Assembly (NCBI GenBank): GCA_028718065.1
Contig: JAQUMP010000171.1
Location: 1 to 7,124, forward strand
Reading direction: 5' to 3'
Source: Chitinivibrionales bacterium
GTDB taxonomy: Bacteria; Fibrobacterota; Chitinivibrionia; Chitinivibrionales; FEN-1185
DNA: 7,124 nucleotides
Shown one piece after another: positions 6,561 through 7,124 of this stretch; within the stretch, counting starts at the first letter, position 1; each line of letters opens with the position of its first letter. The position numbers were made by a program, and so were the translations under genes. The notes under the pieces were generated by a model. That model saw nothing but the letters and a program-made list of their open reading frames with translations, was not told where the DNA came from and searched no databases.

Positions 6561-6684
6561 TTCATTGAATGGCTTTATTTACCCTATGGTTAAATCAATT
6601 AATAAATCTAAAATATAAGACTAAAATTAAAAGCAAGATGGTATTGGATTGGTCAACACTTTGAGGGCTTCAGATCGCCAATGG

Positions 6685-7124
6685 TTATTGAGTGAGATCT
6701 TCGGAAAAATCAAACGGGCATTTTATGGTAAGGTCGCCGAGACTGTCGGTGACGGGCTTAAACTGCCAGGCCAGGATGGAATTCACCACCTCTTTTTCGA
6801 ACAGGGCGTCGCCCAGGCTGGAACTTACCACGGATGCGGCGGCCACTTTTCCCGCGGCCGTTATTTTCATCTCCACCCACATTTTGCCGTTCAGTTTAAC
6901 ACCGCTGCGCAGTCTCTTGTTGTAAAGATATTTGAGCTGGCTCGAATTATCGTCGATCACCTTTTTAAGAAAACTCGGGCGGCGGAAGGGGTTTTCCGAA
7001 AGCGAGAGTTTGCGGCGGATCTCGTCGGCCTGCACGCTGGAAAGCTTGCCCTGCGCCTGCAGCTCGTTGTTAATGCGGTCGATTTCGGCCCGCTGCATCT
7101 GCGTTTTCTCGCCGGTCAAGTCCA
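6685..7124 (-). CDS. AgmX/PglI C-terminal domain (TonB-like) protein, 5' end outside window
   Basis: The frame is open to the right edge (145 visible residues, TAA at 6685). The only near-edge start is a TTG at 7119 without a visible ribosome site, and the frame continues past it, so I treat the gene as missing its N-terminus. Visible residues 1-42 are polar and helical (QRAEIDRINNELQ...ADEIRRKL). Residues about 55-141 match the AgmX/PglI-type C-terminal domain, which resembles the TonB C-terminus: SSQLKYLYNKRLR, GKMWVEMKITAAGKV, SVVSSSLGDALFEKEVVNSILAWQFKPV and CPFDFS. Members usually have an N-terminal membrane anchor and act at the envelope, in gliding or TonB/ExbBD-like energy transfer; that part cannot be seen here. 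It is 275 nt upstream of the regulator and probably belongs to a separate transcription unit. Confidence 0.8.
   Translation of the reverse strand, partial: DLTGEKTQMQRAEIDRINNELQAQGKLSSVQADEIRRKLSLSENPFRRPSFLKKVIDDNSSQLKYLYNKRLRSGVKLNGKMWVEMKITAAGKVAAASVVSSSLGDALFEKEVVNSILAWQFKPVTDSLGDLTIKCPFDFSEDLTQ

Larger units (their letters stand above)
6410..6684 (-). promoter_or_regulatory. AT-rich intergenic region, presumed operon promoter
   Basis: This is the only sizeable gap upstream of the five-gene operon, and it is clearly more AT-rich than the genes on either side. No ORF or tRNA-like structure was seen, and no hairpin followed by a T tract ends the 6685 gene. On the minus strand a TTGACC (6651-6656) stands 19 nt before a TTTAAT (6626-6631), a sigma70-like pair with long spacing that would give a leader of about 200 nt. 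TATATT-like (6483-6488) and TATAAA-like hexamers lie nearer the start codon but lack a matching -35. The exact promoter is therefore unresolved, and consensus promoters may not apply in this phylum. Confidence 0.45.

Noticed and set aside
6672..6700. Possible terminator (AGATC/GATCT) after the AgmX/PglI-domain gene
   Set aside because: The stem is 5 bp with a long loop, half of it lies inside the coding region, and no T tract follows.
1..7124. CRISPR array, tRNA/rRNA, transposase or insertion-sequence ends
   Set aside because: No regularly spaced repeats, no tRNA-like cloverleaf and no transposase-like protein were seen on either strand.

Overview
The window is a bacterial chromosome segment in which every supported gene lies on the minus strand. 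The best taxonomic guess is Fibrobacterota or a close relative (Chitinispirillia/Chitinivibrionia-like) of the FCB group. Three things point there: a TIGR02147/DUF4423-type regulator, a family I know mainly from Fibrobacter and relatives; several secreted proteins ending in type IX secretion (T9SS)-like sorting domains; and an AgmX/PglI C-terminal domain protein. This is recognition from memory of protein families, not a database match.

Layout in transcription order (right to left): (1) 7124-6685, the C-terminal part of an AgmX/PglI (TonB-like) protein whose start lies outside the window. (2) 6684-6410, a 275-nt AT-rich intergenic region with a strong 11-bp dyad, a repeated 9-mer and possible alternative leader hairpins. 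(3) 6409-5561, a TIGR02147-family cytoplasmic regulator. (4) 5564-4359, an envelope protein, probably a lipoprotein, with two carboxypeptidase-regulatory-like beta domains and a C-terminal DUF1349 concanavalin-like domain; it overlaps the regulator by 4 nt (ATGA). (5) 4287-2806, (6) 2677-1247 and (7) 1226 to beyond the left edge: three exported right-handed parallel beta-helix proteins with a choice-of-anchor-Q-type motif. Two of them have visible T9SS-like C-terminal domains; the third is cut by the window before that point.

Genes 3 to 7 have gaps of -4, 71, 128 and 20 nt and no convincing terminator between them, so they probably form one operon of more than 6.4 kb. The likely reading is a locally regulated set of surface or secreted carbohydrate-active or adhesive proteins: a transcription regulator coupled to a surface lectin-like protein, followed by three beta-helix effectors. 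The substrate cannot be read from the sequence.

The most notable observation is a 116-nt block (1024-1139 and 4112-4227) that is 112/116 identical between the first and third beta-helix genes. It starts at the signal-peptide junction, while the same two genes are saturated with synonymous differences just outside it. This is the signature of recent gene conversion or modular exchange of the mature N-terminus.
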